Below, in pieces: positions 32,901 through 46,365 of a stretch of DNA of 64,000 bases; the first letter of the stretch is position 1, and each line of letters begins with the position of its first letter. The translations under genes were made by a program, and so were the position numbers. The DNA is from Henricia sp. BOLD:AAB3569. Taxonomy: Eukaryota; Echinodermata; Asteroidea; Spinulosida; Echinasteridae. Below the pieces are notes generated by a model. The model was given only the letters and a program-made list of their open reading frames with translations. It was not told the DNA's origin and did not search any database. The stretch spans positions 1,612,001-1,676,000 of the forward strand of contig JBBELK010000096.1 of NCBI GenBank assembly GCA_037783545.1. Direction: 5' to 3'.

Positions 32901-33230
32901 TTGTCCTAAAAAATTGACAGACTTTCGCCGGGAAATGGCAGAGAAATTTCAGAGTTTAGGGAAAACTGGGTTGGGGCTTCCTGACTGCTCCCGCAAACCG
33001 TGGCTGTCTGTACACTCCTCTTTGGTGTACTCCTGACTCGTGCGCATGCTCAGTCCTTCGGACTGTCGTTGACACGGCCCAGTTTGGGACGGGAATTTGG
33101 TCAAAGTGTTGTCCAAACGTCGGCAAATTTGGAGATCGAAAAATTTTCCAACGAACTTCAAATTGTGCATGCTCCAAACACTCTATATTGCGCACTTGTC
33201 CTAAAAAATTGACAGACTTTCGCCGGGAAA
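29956..33230 (+). repeat. Dispersed duplication, 5579-bp spacing, copy 1
   Basis: The order is A-B-A-B-A-A-B-A-A-A-A-A. It matches 35534-38809 at an offset of about 5579 through shared private variants: GTGGCTTTCTG near 30020, TGACTTCTCCCGC near 30503, AAAATTAACAGAC near 30725, TTTTCCAACG near 32555 and GGCAGATAAATTT near 32642. One base is missing at GTCGAAAAATTTCCG near 30160. The copies differ at several positions, so this duplication is older than the tandem ones. Confidence 0.75.
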
Positions 33231-33939
33231 TGGCAGAGAAATTTCAGAGTTTAGGGAAAACTGGGTTGGGGCTTCCTGACTGCTCCCGCAAACCGTGGCT
33301 GTCTGTACACTCCTCTTTGGTGTACTCCTGACTCGTGCGCATGCTTAGTCCTTCGGACTGTCGTTGACACGGTCCAGTTTGGGACGGGGATTTGGTCAAA
33401 GTGTGGTCCAAAAAATTGACAGACTTTCGCCGGGAAATGGCAGAGAAATTTCAGAGTTTAGGGAAAACTGGGTTTGGGCTTCCTGACTGCTCCCGCTAAC
33501 CGTGGCTGTCTGTACACTCCTCTTTGGTGTACTCCTGACTCGTGCGCATGCTTAGTCTTTCGGACTGTCGTTAACACGGCCCAGTTTGGGACGGGAATTT
33601 GGTCAAAGTGTGGTCCAAAAAATTGACAGACTTTCGCCGGGAAATGGCAGAGAAATTTCAGAGTTTAGGGAAAACTGGGTTGGGGCTTCCTGACTGCTCC
33701 CGCAAACCGTGGCTGTCTGTACACTCCTCTTTGGTGTACTCCTGACTCGTGCGCATGCTTAGTCCTTCGGACTGTCGTTGACACGGCCCAGTTTGGGACG
33801 GGAATTTTGTCAAAGTGTGGTCCAAACGTCGGCAAATTTGGAGGTCGAAACATTTTCCGACGAACTTCAAATTTTGCATGCTCCAAACACTCTATATTGC
33901 GCACTTGTCCTAAAAAATTGACAGACTTTGGCCGGGAAA
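32051..33939 (+). repeat. 1889-bp tandem duplication, copy 1
   Basis: The order is A-A-A-A-B-B-A (5 A, 2 B; sum 1889). Markers shared with copy 2 include TTTTCCAACG, GGCAGATAAATTT, AAAGTGTTGTCCAAAC with GGAGATCG, and GGACGGGGATTTGG in the first B. The copies differ at several sites (GGGCAGATAA versus ATGGCAGATAA, CCTCCGGACTG versus CCTTCGGACTG), and the last A is of a different subtype. Confidence 0.78.
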
Positions 33940-35828
33940 TGGCAGAGAAATTTCAGAGTTTAGGGAAAACTGGGTTGGGGCTTCCTGACTGCTCCCGCTA
34001 ACCGTGGCTTTCTGTACACTCCTCTTTGGTGTACTCCTGACTCGTGCGCATGCTCAGTCCTTCGGACTGTCGTTGACACGGCCCAGTTTAGGGCGGGAAT
34101 TTTGTCAAAGTGTGGTCCAAACGTCGGCAAATTTGGAGGTCGAAACATTTTCCGACGAACTTCAAATTTTGCATGCTCCAAACACTCTATATTGCGCACT
34201 TGTCCTAAAAAATTGACAGACTTTCGCCGGGAAATGGCAGAGAAATTTCAGAGTTTAGGGAAAACTGGGTTGGGGCTTCCTGACTGCTCCCGCAAACCGT
34301 GGCTGTCTGTACACTCCTCTTTGGTGTACTCCTGACTCGTGCGCATGCTCAGTCCTTCGGACTGTCGTTGACACGGCCCAGTTTGGGACGGGAATTTGGT
34401 CAAAGTGTGGTCCAAACGTCGGCAAATTTGGAGGTCGAAAAATTTTCCAACGAACTTCAAATTGTGCATGCTCCAAACACTCTATATTGCGCACTTGTCC
34501 TACAAAATTGACAGACTTTCGCCGGGAAATGGCAGATAAATTTCAGAGTTTAGGGAAAACTGGGTTGGGGCTTCCTGACTGCTCCCGCTAACCGTGGCTG
34601 TCTGTACACTCCTCTTTGGTGTACTCCTGACTCGTGCGCATGCTCAGTCCTTCGGACTGTCGTTGACACGGCCCAGTTTGGGACGGGAATTTGGTCAAAG
34701 TGTGGTCCAAACGTCGGCAAATTTGGAGGTCGAAACATTTTCCGACGAACTTCAAATTTTGCATGCTCCAAACACTCTATATTGCGCACTTGTCCTAAAA
34801 AATTGACAGACTTTCGCCGGGAAATGGCAGAGAAATTTAAGAGTTTAGGGAAAACTGGGTTGGGGCTTCCTGACTGCTCCCGCAAACCGTGGCTGTCTGT
34901 ACACTCCTCTTTGGTGTACTCCTGACTCGTGCGCATGCTCAGTCCTTCGGACTGTCGTTGACACGGCCCAGTTTGGGACGGGAATTTGGTCAAAGTGTTG
35001 TCCAAACGTCGGCAAATTTGGAGATCGAAAATTTTTCCAACGAACTTCAAATTGTGCATGCTCCAAACACTCTATATTGCGCACTTGTCCTAAAAAATTG
35101 ACAGACTTTCGCCGGGAAATGGCAGAGAAATTTCAGAGTTTAGGGAAAACTGGGTTGGGGCTTCCTGACTGCTCCCGCAAACTGTGGCTGTCTGTACACT
35201 CCTCTTTGGTGTACTCCTGACTCGTGCGCATGCTTAGTCCTTCGGACTGTCGTTGACACGGCCCAGTTTGGGACGGGGATTTGGTCAAAGTGTGGTCCAA
35301 AAAATTGACAGACTTTCGCCGGGAAATGGCAGAGAAATTTCAGAGTTTAGGGAAAACTGGGTTTGGGCTTCCTGACTGCTCCCGCTAACCGTGGCTGTCT
35401 GTACACTCCTCTTTGGTGTACTCCTGACTCGTGCGCATGCTTAGTCTTTCGGACTGTCGTTAACACGGCCCAGTTTGGGACGGGAATTTGGTCAAAGTGT
35501 GGTCCAAAAAATTGACAGACTTTCGCCGGGAAATGGCAGAGAAATTTCAGAGTTTAGGGAAAACTGGGTTGGGGCTTCCTGACTGCTCCCGCTAACCGTG
35601 GCTTTCTGTACACTCCTCTTTGGTGTACTCCTGACTCGTGCGCATGCTCAGTCCTTCGGACTGTCGTTGACACGGCCCAGTTTGGGACGGGAATTTGGTC
35701 AAAGTGTGGTCCAAACGTCGGCAAATTTGGAGGTCGAAAAATTTTCCGACGAACTTCAAATTGTGCATGCTCCAAACACTCTATATTGCGCACTTGTCCT
35801 AAAAAATTGACAGACTTTCGCCGGGAAA
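33940..35828 (+). repeat. 1889-bp tandem duplication, copy 2
   Basis: It is adjacent to copy 1 and has the same monomer order. A reverse-strand open frame of 169 codons (34550-35059) spans two monomers here through a TTTAAGAGT variant; it is not considered a gene. Confidence 0.78.
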
Positions 35829-38809
35829 TGGCAGAGAAATTTCAGAGTTTAGGGAAAACTGGGTTGGGGCTTCCTGACTGCTCCCGCAAACCGTGGCTGT
35901 CTGTACACTCCTCTTTGGTGTATTCCTGACTCGTGCGCATGCTTAGTCCTTCGGACTGTCGTTGACACGGCCCAGTTTGGGACGGGAATTTGGTCAAAGT
36001 GTGGTCCAAAAAATTGACAGACTTTCGCCGGGAAATGGCAGAGAAATTTCAGAGTTTAGGGAAAACTGGGTTGGGGCTTCCTGACTTCTCCCGCAAACCG
36101 TGGCTGTCTGTACACTCCTCTTTGGTGTACTCCTGACTCGTGCGCATGCTCAGTCCTTCGGACTGTCGTTGACACGGCCCAGTTTGGGACGGGAATTTTG
36201 TCAAAGTGTGGTCCAAACATCGGCAAATTTGGAGGTCGAAAAATTTTCCAACGAACTTCAAATTTTGCATGCTCCAAACACTCTATATTGCGCACTTGTC
36301 CTAAAAAATTAACAGACTTTCGCCGGGAAATGGCAGAGAAATTTCAGAGTTTAGGGAAAACTGGGTTGGGGCTTCCTGACTGCTCCCGCTAACCGTGGCT
36401 GTCTGTACACTCCTCTTTGGTGTACTCCTGACTCGTGCGCATGCTTAGTCCTTCGGACTGTCGTTAACACGGCCCAGTTTGGGACGGGAATTTGGTCAAA
36501 GTGTGGTCCAAAAAATTGACAGACTTTCGCCGGGAAATGGCAGAGAAATTTCAGAGTTTAGGGAAAACTGGGTTGGGGCTTCCTGACTGCTCCCGCAAAC
36601 CGTGGCTGTCTGTACACTCCTCTTTGGTGTACTCCTGACTCGTGCGCATGCTTAGTCCTTCGGACTGTCGTTGACACGGCCCAGTTTGGGACGGGAATTT
36701 GGTCAAAGTGTGGTCCAAACATCGGCAAATTTGGAGGTCGAAAAATTTTCCGACGAACTTCAAATTTTGCATGCTCCAAACACTCTATATTGCGCACTTG
36801 TCCTAAAAAATTGACAGACTTTCGCCGGGAAATGGCAGAGAAATTTCAGAGTTTAGGGAAAACTGGGTTGGGGCTTCCTGACTGCTCCCGCAAACCGTGG
36901 CTGTCTGTACACTCCTCTTTGGTGTACTCCTGACTCGTGCGCATGCTCAGTCCTTCGGACTGTCGTTGACACGGCCCAGTTTGGGACGGGAATTTGGTCA
37001 AAGTGTGGTCCAAACGTCGGCAAATTTGGAGGTCGAAAAATTTTCCGACGAACTTCAAATTGTGCATGCTCCAAACACTCTATATTGCGCACTTGTCCTA
37101 AAAAATTGACAGACTTTCGCCGGGAAATGGCAGAGAAATTTCAGAGTTTAGGGAAAACTGGGTTGGGGCTTCCTGACTGCTCCCGCAAACCGTGGCTGTA
37201 TGTACACTCCTCTTTGGTGTACTCCTGACTCGTGCGCATGCTTAGTCCTTCGGATTGTCGTTGACACGGCCCAGTTTGGGACGGGAATTTGGTAAAAGTG
37301 TGGTCCAAAAAATTGACAGACTTTCGCCGGGAAATGGCAGAGAAATTTCAGAGTTTAGGGAAAACTGGGTTGGGGCTTCCTGACTGCTCCCGCAAACCGT
37401 GGCTGTCTGTACACTCCTCTTTGGTGTACTCCTGACTCGTGCGCATGCTCAGTCCTTCGGACTGTCGTTGACACGGCCCAGTTTGGGACGGGAATTTGGT
37501 CAAAGTGTGGTCAAAACATCGGCAAATTTGGAGGTCGAAACATTTTCCGACGAACTTCAAATTTTGCATGCTCCAAACACTCTATATTGCGCACTTGTCC
37601 TAAAAAATTGACAGACTTTCGCCTGGAAATGGCAGAGAAATTTCAGAGTTTAGGAAAAACTGGGTTGGGGCTTCCTGACTGCTCCCGCTAACCGTGGCTG
37701 TCTGTACACTCCTCTTTGGTGTACTCCTGACTCGTGCGCATGCTCAGTCGTTCGGACTGTCGTTGACACGGCCCAGTTTGGGACGGGAATTTTGTCAAAG
37801 TGTGGTCCAAACGTTGGCAAATGTGGAGGTCGAAACATTTTCCGACGAACTTCAAATTTTGCATGCTCCAAACACTCTATATTGCGCACTTGTCCTAAAA
37901 AATTGACAGACTTTCGCCGGGAAATGGCAGAGAAATTTCAGAGTTTAGGGAAAACTGGGTTGGGGCTTCCTGACTGCTCCCGCAAACCGTGGCTGTCTGT
38001 ACACTCCTCTTTGGTGTACTCCTGACTCGTGCGCATGCTCAGTCCTTCGGACTGTCGTTGACACGGCCCAGTTTGGGACGGGAATTTGGTCAAAGTGTGG
38101 TCCAAACGTCGGCAAATTTGGAGGTCGAAAAATTTTCCAACGAACTTCAAATTGTGCATGCTCCAAACACTCTATATTGCGCACTTGTCCTACAAAATTG
38201 ACAGACTTTCGCCGGGAAATGGCAGATAAATTTCAGAGTTTAGGGAAAACTGGGTTGGGGCTTCCTGACTGCTCCCGCTAACCGTGGCTGTCTGTACACT
38301 CCTCTTTAGTGTACTCCTGACTCGTGCGCATGCTCAGTCCTTCGGACTGTCGTTGACACGGCCCAGTTTGGGACGGGAATTTGGTCAAAGTGTGGTCCAA
38401 ACGTCGGCAAATTTGGAGGTCGAAACATTTTCCGACGAACTTCAAATTTTGCATGCTCCAAACACTCTATATTGCGCACTTGTCCTAAAAAATTGACAGA
38501 CTTTCGCCGGGAAATGGCAGAGAAAGTTCAGAGTTTAGGGAAAACTGGGTTGGGGCTTCCTGACTGCTCCCGCAAACCGTGGCTGTCTGTACACTCCTCT
38601 TTGGTGTACTCCTGACTCGTGCGCATGCTCAGTCCTTCGGACTGTCGTTGACACGGCCCAGTTTGGGACGGGAATTTGGTCAAAGTGTTGTCCAAACGTC
38701 GGCAAATTTGGAGGTCGAAAATTTGTTCAACGAACTTCAAATTGTGCATGCTCCAAACACTCTATATTGCGCACTTGTCCTAAAAAATTGACAGACTTTC
38801 GCCGGGAAA
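35534..38809 (+). repeat. Dispersed duplication, 5579-bp spacing, copy 2
   Basis: It shares monomer order and private variants with 29956-33230. Differences include GTGTATTCCTGAC near 35921 and CTGTATGTACACTCC near 37198. It overlaps the start of the 2272-bp tandem duplication, so it was partly re-amplified later. Confidence 0.75.
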
Positions 38810-39104
38810 TGGCAGATAAATTTCAGAGTTTAGGGAAAACTGGGTTGGGGCTTCCTGACTGCTCCCGAAAACCGTGGCTGTCTGTACACTCCTCTTTGGT
38901 GTACTCCTGACTCGTGCGCATGCTTATTCCTTCGGACTGTCCTTGACACGGCCCAGTTTGGGACGGTAATTTGGTCAAAGTGTGGTCCAAACATCGGCAA
39001 ATTTGGGGGTCGAAAATTTTTCCGACGAACTTCAAATTTTGCATGCTCCAAACACTCTATATTGCGCACTTGTCCTACAAAATTGACAGACTTTCGCCTG
39101 GAAA
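36833..39104 (+). repeat. 2272-bp tandem duplication, copy 1 (8 monomers)
   Basis: The order is A-B-A-A-A-A-A-A (7 A, 1 B; sum 2272). Markers shared with copy 2 are CTGTATGTACACTCC near 37198, TCGGATTGTCG near 37250, GTGGTCAAAACATC near 37507, CGTTGGCAAATGTGG near 37812, CTCTTTAGTGTAC near 38303, AGAAAGTTCAG near 38521, AAATTTGTTCAACG near 38719 and GACGGTAATTTGG near 38963. Confidence 0.9.
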
Positions 39105-41376
39105 TGGCAGAGAAATTTCAGAGTTTAGGGAAAACTGGGTTGGGGCTTCCTGACTGCTCCCGCAAACCGTGGCTGTCTGTACACTCCTCTTTGGTGTACT
39201 CCTGACTCGTGCGCATGCTCAGTCCTTCGGACTGTCGTTGACACGGCCCAGTTTGGGACGGGAATTTGGTCAAAGTGTGGTCCAAACGTCGGCAAATTTG
39301 GAGGTCGAAAAATTTTCCGACGAACTTCAAATTGTGCATGCTCCAAACACTCTATATTGCGCACTTGTCCTAAAAAATTGACAGACTTTCGCCGGGAAAT
39401 GGCAGAGAAATTTCAGAGTTTAGGGAAAACTGGGTTGGGGCTTCCTGACTGCTCCCGCAAACCGTGGCTGTATGTACACTCCTCTTTGGTGTACTCCTGA
39501 CTCGTGCGCATGCTTAGTCCTTCGGATTGTCGTTGACACGGCCCAGTTTGGGACGGGAATTTGGTAAAAGTGTGGTCCAAAAAATTGACAGACTTTCGCC
39601 GGGAAATGGCAGAGAAATTTCAGAGTTTAGGGAAAACTGGGTTGGGGCTTCCTGACTGCTCCCGCAAACCGTGGCTGTCTGTACACTCCTCTTTGGTGTA
39701 CTCCTGACTCGTGCGCATGCTCAGTCCTTCGGACTGTCGTTGACACGGCCCAGTTTGGGACGGGAATTTGGTCAAAGTGTGGTCAAAACATCGGCAAATT
39801 TGGAGGTCGAAACATTTTCCGACGAACTTCAAATTTTGCATGCTCCAAACACTCTATATTGCGCACTTGTCCTAAAAAATTGACAGACTTTCGCCTGGAA
39901 ATGGCAGAGAAATTTCAGAGTTTAGGAAAAACTGGGTTGGGGCTTCCTGACTGCTCCCGCTAACCGTGGCTGTCTGTACACTCCTCTTTGGTGTACTCCT
40001 GACTCGTGCGCATGCTCAGTCGTTCGGACTGTCGTTGACACGGCCCAGTTTGGGACGGGAATTTTGTCAAAGTGTGGTCCAAACGTTGGCAAATGTGGAG
40101 GTCGAAACATTTTCCGACGAACTTCAAATTTTGCATGCTCCAAACACTCTATATTGCGCACTTGTCCTAAAAAATTGACAGACTTTCGCCGGGAAATGGC
40201 AGAGAAATTTCAGAGTTTAGGGAAAACTGGGTTGGGGCTTCCTGACTGCTCCCGCAAACCGTGGCTGTCTGTACACTCCTCTTTGGTGTACTCCTGACTC
40301 GTGCGCATGCTCAGTCCTTCGGACTGTCGTTGACACGGCCCAGTTTGGGACGGGAATTTGGTCAAAGTGTGGTCCAAACGTCGGCAAATTTGGAGGTCGA
40401 AAAATTTTCCAACGAACTTCAAATTGTGCATGCTCCAAACACTCTATATTGCGCACTTGTCCTACAAAATTGACAGACTTTCGCCGGGAAATGGCAGATA
40501 AATTTCAGAGTTTAGGGAAAACTGGGTTGGGGCTTCCTGACTGCTCCCGCTAACCGTGGCTGTCTGTACACTCCTCTTTAGTGTACTCCTGACTCGTGCG
40601 CATGCTCAGTCCTTCGGACTGTCGTTGACACGGCCCAGTTTGGGACGGGAATTTGGTCAAAGTGTGGTCCAAACGTCGGCAAATTTGGAGGTCGAAACAT
40701 TTTCCGACGAACTTCAAATTTTGCATGCTCCAAACACTCTATATTGCGCACTTGTCCTAAAAAATTGACAGACTTTCGCCGGGAAATGGCAGAGAAAGTT
40801 CAGAGTTTAGGGAAAACTGGGTTGGGGCTTCCTGACTGCTCCCGCAAACCGTGGCTGTCTGTACACTCCTCTTTGGTGTACTCCTGACTCGTGCGCATGC
40901 TCAGTCCTTCGGACTGTCGTTGACACGGCCCAGTTTGGGACGGGAATTTGGTCAAAGTGTTGTCCAAACGTCGGCAAATTTGGAGGTCGAAAATTTGTTC
41001 AACGAACTTCAAATTGTGCATGCTCCAAACACTCTATATTGCGCACTTGTCCTAAAAAATTGACAGACTTTCGCCGGGAAATGGCAGATAAATTTCAGAG
41101 TTTAGGGAAAACTGGGTTGGGGCTTCCTGACTGCTCCCGAAAACCGTGGCTGTCTGTACACTCCTCTTTGGTGTACTCCTGACTCGTGCGCATGCTTATT
41201 CCTTCGGACTGTCCTTGACACGGCCCAGTTTGGGACGGTAATTTGGTCAAAGTGTGGTCCAAACATCGGCAAATTTGGGGGTCGAAAATTTTTCCGACGA
41301 ACTTCAAATTTTGCATGCTCCAAACACTCTATATTGCGCACTTGTCCTACAAAATTGACAGACTTTCGCCTGGAAA
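39105..41376 (+). repeat. 2272-bp tandem duplication, copy 2 (8 monomers)
   Basis: All markers of 36833-39104 recur at +2272. I saw no internal difference among them. The following A monomer (41377) is a different subtype with TTTTCAGACG. Confidence 0.9.
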
Positions 41377-41671
41377 TGGCAGAGAAATTTCAGAGTTTAG
41401 GGAAAACTGGGTTGGGGCTTCCTGACTGCTCCCGCTAACCGTGGCTGTCTGTACACTCCTCTTTGGTGTACTCCTGACTCGTGCGCATGCTCAGTCCTTC
41501 GGACTGTCGTTGACACGGCCCAGTTTGGGACGGGAATTTTGTCAAAGTGTGGTCCAAACGTCGGCAAATTTGGAGGTCGAAACATTTTCAGACGAACTTC
41601 AAATTTTGCATGCTCCAAACACTCTATATTGCGCACTTGTCCTAAAAAATTGACAGACTTTCGCCGGGAAA

Positions 41672-42970
41672 TGGCAGAGAAATTTCAGAGTTTAGGGAAA
41701 ACTGGGTTGGGGCTTCCTGACTGCTCCCGCAAACCGTGGCTGTCTGTACACTCCTCTTTGGTGTACTCCTGACTCGTGCGCATGCTCAGTCCTTCGGACT
41801 GTCGTTGACACGGCCCAGTTTGGGACGGGAATTTGGTCAAAGTGTGGTCCAAACGTCGGCAAATTTGGAGGTCGAAAAATTTTCCGACGAACTTCAAATT
41901 GTGCATGCTCCAAACACTCTATATTGCGCACTTGTCCTAAAAAATTGACAGACTTTCGCCGGGAAATGTCAGAGAAATTTCAGAGTTTAGGGAAAACTGG
42001 GTTGGGGCTTCCTGACTGCTCCCGCAAACCGTGGCTGTCTGTACACTCCTCTTTGGTGTACTCCTGACTCGTGCGCATGCTTAGTCCTTCGGACTGTCGT
42101 TGACACGGCCCAGCTTGGGACGGGAATTTGGTCAAAGTGTGGTCCAAAAAATTGACAGACTTTCGCCGGGAAATGGCAGAGAAATTTCAGAGTTTAGGGA
42201 AAACTGGGTTGGGGCTTACTGACTGCTCCCGCAAACCGTGGCTGTCTGTACACTCCTCTTTGGTGTACTCCTGACTCGTGCGCATGCTCAGTCCTTCGGA
42301 CTGTCGTTGACACGGCCCAGTTTGGGACGGGAATTTGGTCAAAGTGTGGTCCAAACATCGGCAAATTTGGAGGTCGAAAAATTTTCCGACGAACTTCAAA
42401 TTTTGCATGCTCCAAACACTCTATATTGCGCACTTGTCATAAAAAATTGACAGACTTTCGCCGGGAAATGGCAGAGAAATTTCAGAGTTTAGGGAAAACT
42501 GGGTTGGGGCTTCCTGACTGCTCCCGCAAACCTTGGCTGTCTGTACACTCCTCTTTGGTGTACTCCTGACTCGTGCGCATGCTTAGTGCTTCGGACTGTC
42601 GTTGACACGGCCCAGTTTGGGACGGGAATTTGGTCAAAGTGTGGTCCAAACATCGGCAAATTTGGAGGTCGAAAAATTTTCCGACGAACTTCAAATTTTG
42701 CATGCTCCAAACACTCTATATTGCGCACTTGTCCTAAAAATTTGACAGACTTTCGCCGGGAAATGGCAGAGAAATTTCAGAGTTTAGGGAAAACTGGGTT
42801 GGGACTTCCTGACTGCTCCCGCAAACCGTGGCTGTCTGTACACTCCTCTTTGGTGTACTCCTGACTCGTGCGCATGCTCAGTCCTTCGGACTGTCGTTGA
42901 CACGGCCCAGTTTGGGACGGGAATTTGGTAAAAGTGTGGTCCAAACAATTGACAGACTTTCGCCGGGAAA
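41672..42970 (+). repeat. 1299-bp A-B-A-A-B cassette, copy 1
   Basis: Five monomers share private markers: GGAAATGTCAGAG at the B start near 41964, CCCAGCTTGGG near 42109, TTGTCATAAAAAATTG near 42436, AAACCTTGG near 42529, TTAGTGCTTCGG near 42584, TTGGGACTTCC near 42799 and GTCCAAACAATTG near 42940. The whole set recurs at 44565-45863 and 46661-47959. An A-A-B subset recurs at 43473-44269. Confidence 0.87.
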
Positions 42971-44564
42971 TGGCAGAGAAATTTCAGAGTTTAGGGAAAA
43001 CTGGGTTGGGGCTTCCTGACTGCTCCCGCAAACCGTGGCTGTCTGTACACTCCTCTTTGGTGTACTCCTGACTCGTGCGCATGCTCAGTCCTTCGGACTG
43101 TCGTTGACACGGCCCAGTTTGGGACGGGAATTTTGTCAAAGTGTGGTCCAAACGTCGGCAAATTTGGAGGTCGAAACATTTTCAGACGAACTTCAAATTT
43201 TGCATGCTCCAAACACTCTATATTGCGCACTTGTCCTAAAAAATTGACAGACTTTCGCCGGGAAATGGCAGAGAAATTTCAGAGTTTAGGGAAAACTGGG
43301 TTGGGGCTTCCTGACTGCTCCCGCAAACCGTGGCTGTCTGTACACTCCTCTTTGGTGTACTCCTGACTCGTGCGCATGCTTAGTCCTTCGGACTGTCGTT
43401 GACACGGCCCAGCTTGGGACGGGAATTTGGTCAAAGTGTGGTCCAAAAAATTGACAGACTTTCGCCGGGAAATGGCAGAGAAATTTCAGAGTTTAGGGAA
43501 AACTGGGTTGGGGCTTCCTGACTGCTCCCGCAAACCGTGGCTGTCTGTACACTCCTCTTTGGTGTACTCCTGACTCGTGCGCATGCTCAGTCCTTCGGAC
43601 TGTCGTTGACACGGCCCAGTTTGGGACGGGAATTTGGTCAAAGTGTGGTCCAAACATCGGCAAATTTGGAGGTCGAAAAATTTTCCGACGAACTTCAAAT
43701 TTTGCATGCTCCAAACACTCTATATTGCGCACTTGTCATAAAAAATTGACAGACTTTCGCCGGGAAATGGCAGAGAAATTTCAGAGTTTAGGGAAAACTG
43801 GGTTGGGGCTTCCTGACTGCTCCCGCAAACCTTGGCTGTCTGTACACTCCTCTTTGGTGTACTCCTGACTCGTGCGCATGCTTAGTGCTTCGGACTGTCG
43901 TTGACACGGCCCAGTTTGGGACGGGAATTTGGTCAAAGTGTGGTCCAAACATCGGCAAATTTGGAGGTCGAAAAATTTTCCGACGAACTTCAAATTTTGC
44001 ATGCTCCAAACACTCTATATTGCGCACTTGTCCTAAAAATTTGACAGACTTTCGCCGGGAAATGGCAGAGAAATTTCAGAGTTTAGGGAAAACTGGGTTG
44101 GGACTTCCTGACTGCTCCCGCAAACCGTGGCTGTCTGTACACTCCTCTTTGGTGTACTCCTGACTCGTGCGCATGCTCAGTCCTTCGGACTGTCGTTGAC
44201 ACGGCCCAGTTTGGGACGGGAATTTGGTAAAAGTGTGGTCCAAACAATTGACAGACTTTCGCCGGGAAATGGCAGAGAAATTTCAGAGTTTAGGGAAAAC
44301 TGGGTTGGGGCTTCCTGACTGCTCCCGCAAACCGTGGCTGTCTGTACACTCCTCTTTGGTGTACTCCTGACTCGTGCGCATGCTCAGTCCTTCGGACTGT
44401 CGTTGACACGGCCCAGTTTGGGACGGGAATTTTGTCAAAGTGTTGTCCAAACGTCGGCAAATTTGGAGGTCGAAACATTTTCAGACGAACTTCAAATTTC
44501 GCATGCTCCAAACACTCTATATTGCGCACTTGTCCTAAAAAATTGACAGACTTTCGCCGGGAAA
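42971..44564 (+). repeat. Partial cassette repeat with TTTTCAGACG subtype A units
   Basis: The order is A-B-A-A-B-A. The middle A-A-B (43473-44269) carries the cassette markers of 42174-42970 at +1299. The A units at 42971 and 44270 share TTTTCAGACG, and 44270 also has AAAGTGTTGTCC. Confidence 0.8.
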
Positions 44565-45863
44565 TGGCAGAGAAATTTCAGAGTTTAGGGAAAACTGGGT
44601 TGGGGCTTCCTGACTGCTCCCGCAAACCGTGGCTGTCTGTACACTCCTCTTTGGTGTACTCCTGACTCGTGCGCATGCTCAGTCCTTCGGACTGTCGTTG
44701 ACACGGCCCAGTTTGGGACGGGAATTTGGTCAAAGTGTGGTCCAAACGTCGGCAAATTTGGAGGTCGAAAAATTTTCCGACGAACTTCAAATTGTGCATG
44801 CTCCAAACACTCTATATTGCGCACTTGTCCTAAAAAATTGACAGACTTTCGCCGGGAAATGTCAGAGAAATTTCAGAGTTTAGGGAAAACTGGGTTGGGG
44901 CTTCCTGACTGCTCCCGCAAACCGTGGCTGTCTGTACACTCCTCTTTGGTGTACTCCTGACTCGTGCGCATGCTTAGTCCTTCGGACTGTCGTTGACACG
45001 GCCCAGCTTGGGACGGGAATTTGGTCAAAGTGTGGTCCAAAAAATTGACAGACTTTCGCCGGGAAATGGCAGAGAAATTTCAGAGTTTAGGGAAAACTGG
45101 GTTGGGGCTTCCTGACTGCTCCCGCAAACCGTGGCTGTCTGTACACTCCTCTTTGGTGTACTCCTGACTCGTGCGCATGCTCAGTCCTTCGGACTGTCGT
45201 TGACACGGCCCAGTTTGGGACGGGAATTTGGTCAAAGTGTGGTCCAAACATCGGCAAATTTGGAGGTCGAAAAATTTTCCGACGAACTTCAAATTTTGCA
45301 TGCTCCAAACACTCTATATTGCGCACTTGTCATAAAAAATTGACAGACTTTCGCCGGGAAATGGCAGAGAAATTTCAGAGTTTAGGGAAAACTGGGTTGG
45401 GGCTTCCTGACTGCTCCCGCAAACCTTGGCTGTCTGTACACTCCTCTTTGGTGTACTCCTGACTCGTGCGCATGCTTAGTGCTTCGGACTGTCGTTGACA
45501 CGGCCCAGTTTGGGACGGGAATTTGGTCAAAGTGTGGTCCAAACATCGGCAAATTTGGAGGTCGAAAAATTTTCCGACGAACTTCAAATTTTGCATGCTC
45601 CAAACACTCTATATTGCGCACTTGTCCTAAAAATTTGACAGACTTTCGCCGGGAAATGGCAGAGAAATTTCAGAGTTTAGGGAAAACTGGGTTGGGACTT
45701 CCTGACTGCTCCCGCAAACCGTGGCTGTCTGTACACTCCTCTTTGGTGTACTCCTGACTCGTGCGCATGCTCAGTCCTTCGGACTGTCGTTGACACGGCC
45801 CAGTTTGGGACGGGAATTTGGTAAAAGTGTGGTCCAAACAATTGACAGACTTTCGCCGGGAAA
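44565..45863 (+). repeat. 1299-bp A-B-A-A-B cassette, copy 2
   Basis: It has the same markers as 41672-42970 at +2893. It is followed by an extra A-B pair that duplicates its last two monomers (45864-46365). Confidence 0.87.
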
Positions 45864-46365
45864 TGGCAGAGAAATTTCAGAGTTTAGGGAAAACTGGGTT
45901 GGGGCTTCCTGACTGCTCCCGCAAACCTTGGCTGTCTGTACACTCCTCTTTGGTGTACTCCTGACTCGTGCGCATGCTTAGTGCTTCGGACTGTCGTTGA
46001 CACGGCCCAGTTTGGGACGGGAATTTGGTCAAAGTGTGGTCCAAACATCGGCAAATTTGGAGGTCGAAAAATTTTCCGACGAACTTCAAATTTTGCATGC
46101 TCCAAACACTCTATATTGCGCACTTGTCCTAAAAATTTGACAGACTTTCGCCGGGAAATGGCAGAGAAATTTCAGAGTTTAGGGAAAACTGGGTTGGGAC
46201 TTCCTGACTGCTCCCGCAAACCGTGGCTGTCTGTACACTCCTCTTTGGTGTACTCCTGACTCGTGCGCATGCTCAGTCCTTCGGACTGTCGTTGACACGG
46301 CCCAGTTTGGGACGGGAATTTGGTAAAAGTGTGGTCCAAACAATTGACAGACTTTCGCCGGGAAA
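45864..46365 (+). repeat. 502-bp A-B dimer duplicated from 45362-45863
   Basis: The A unit with AAACCTTGG and TTAGTGCTTCGG and the B unit with TTGGGACTTCC and CCAAACAATTG are repeated directly after themselves. It is the smallest clean tandem duplication of whole monomers I found. Confidence 0.88.
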
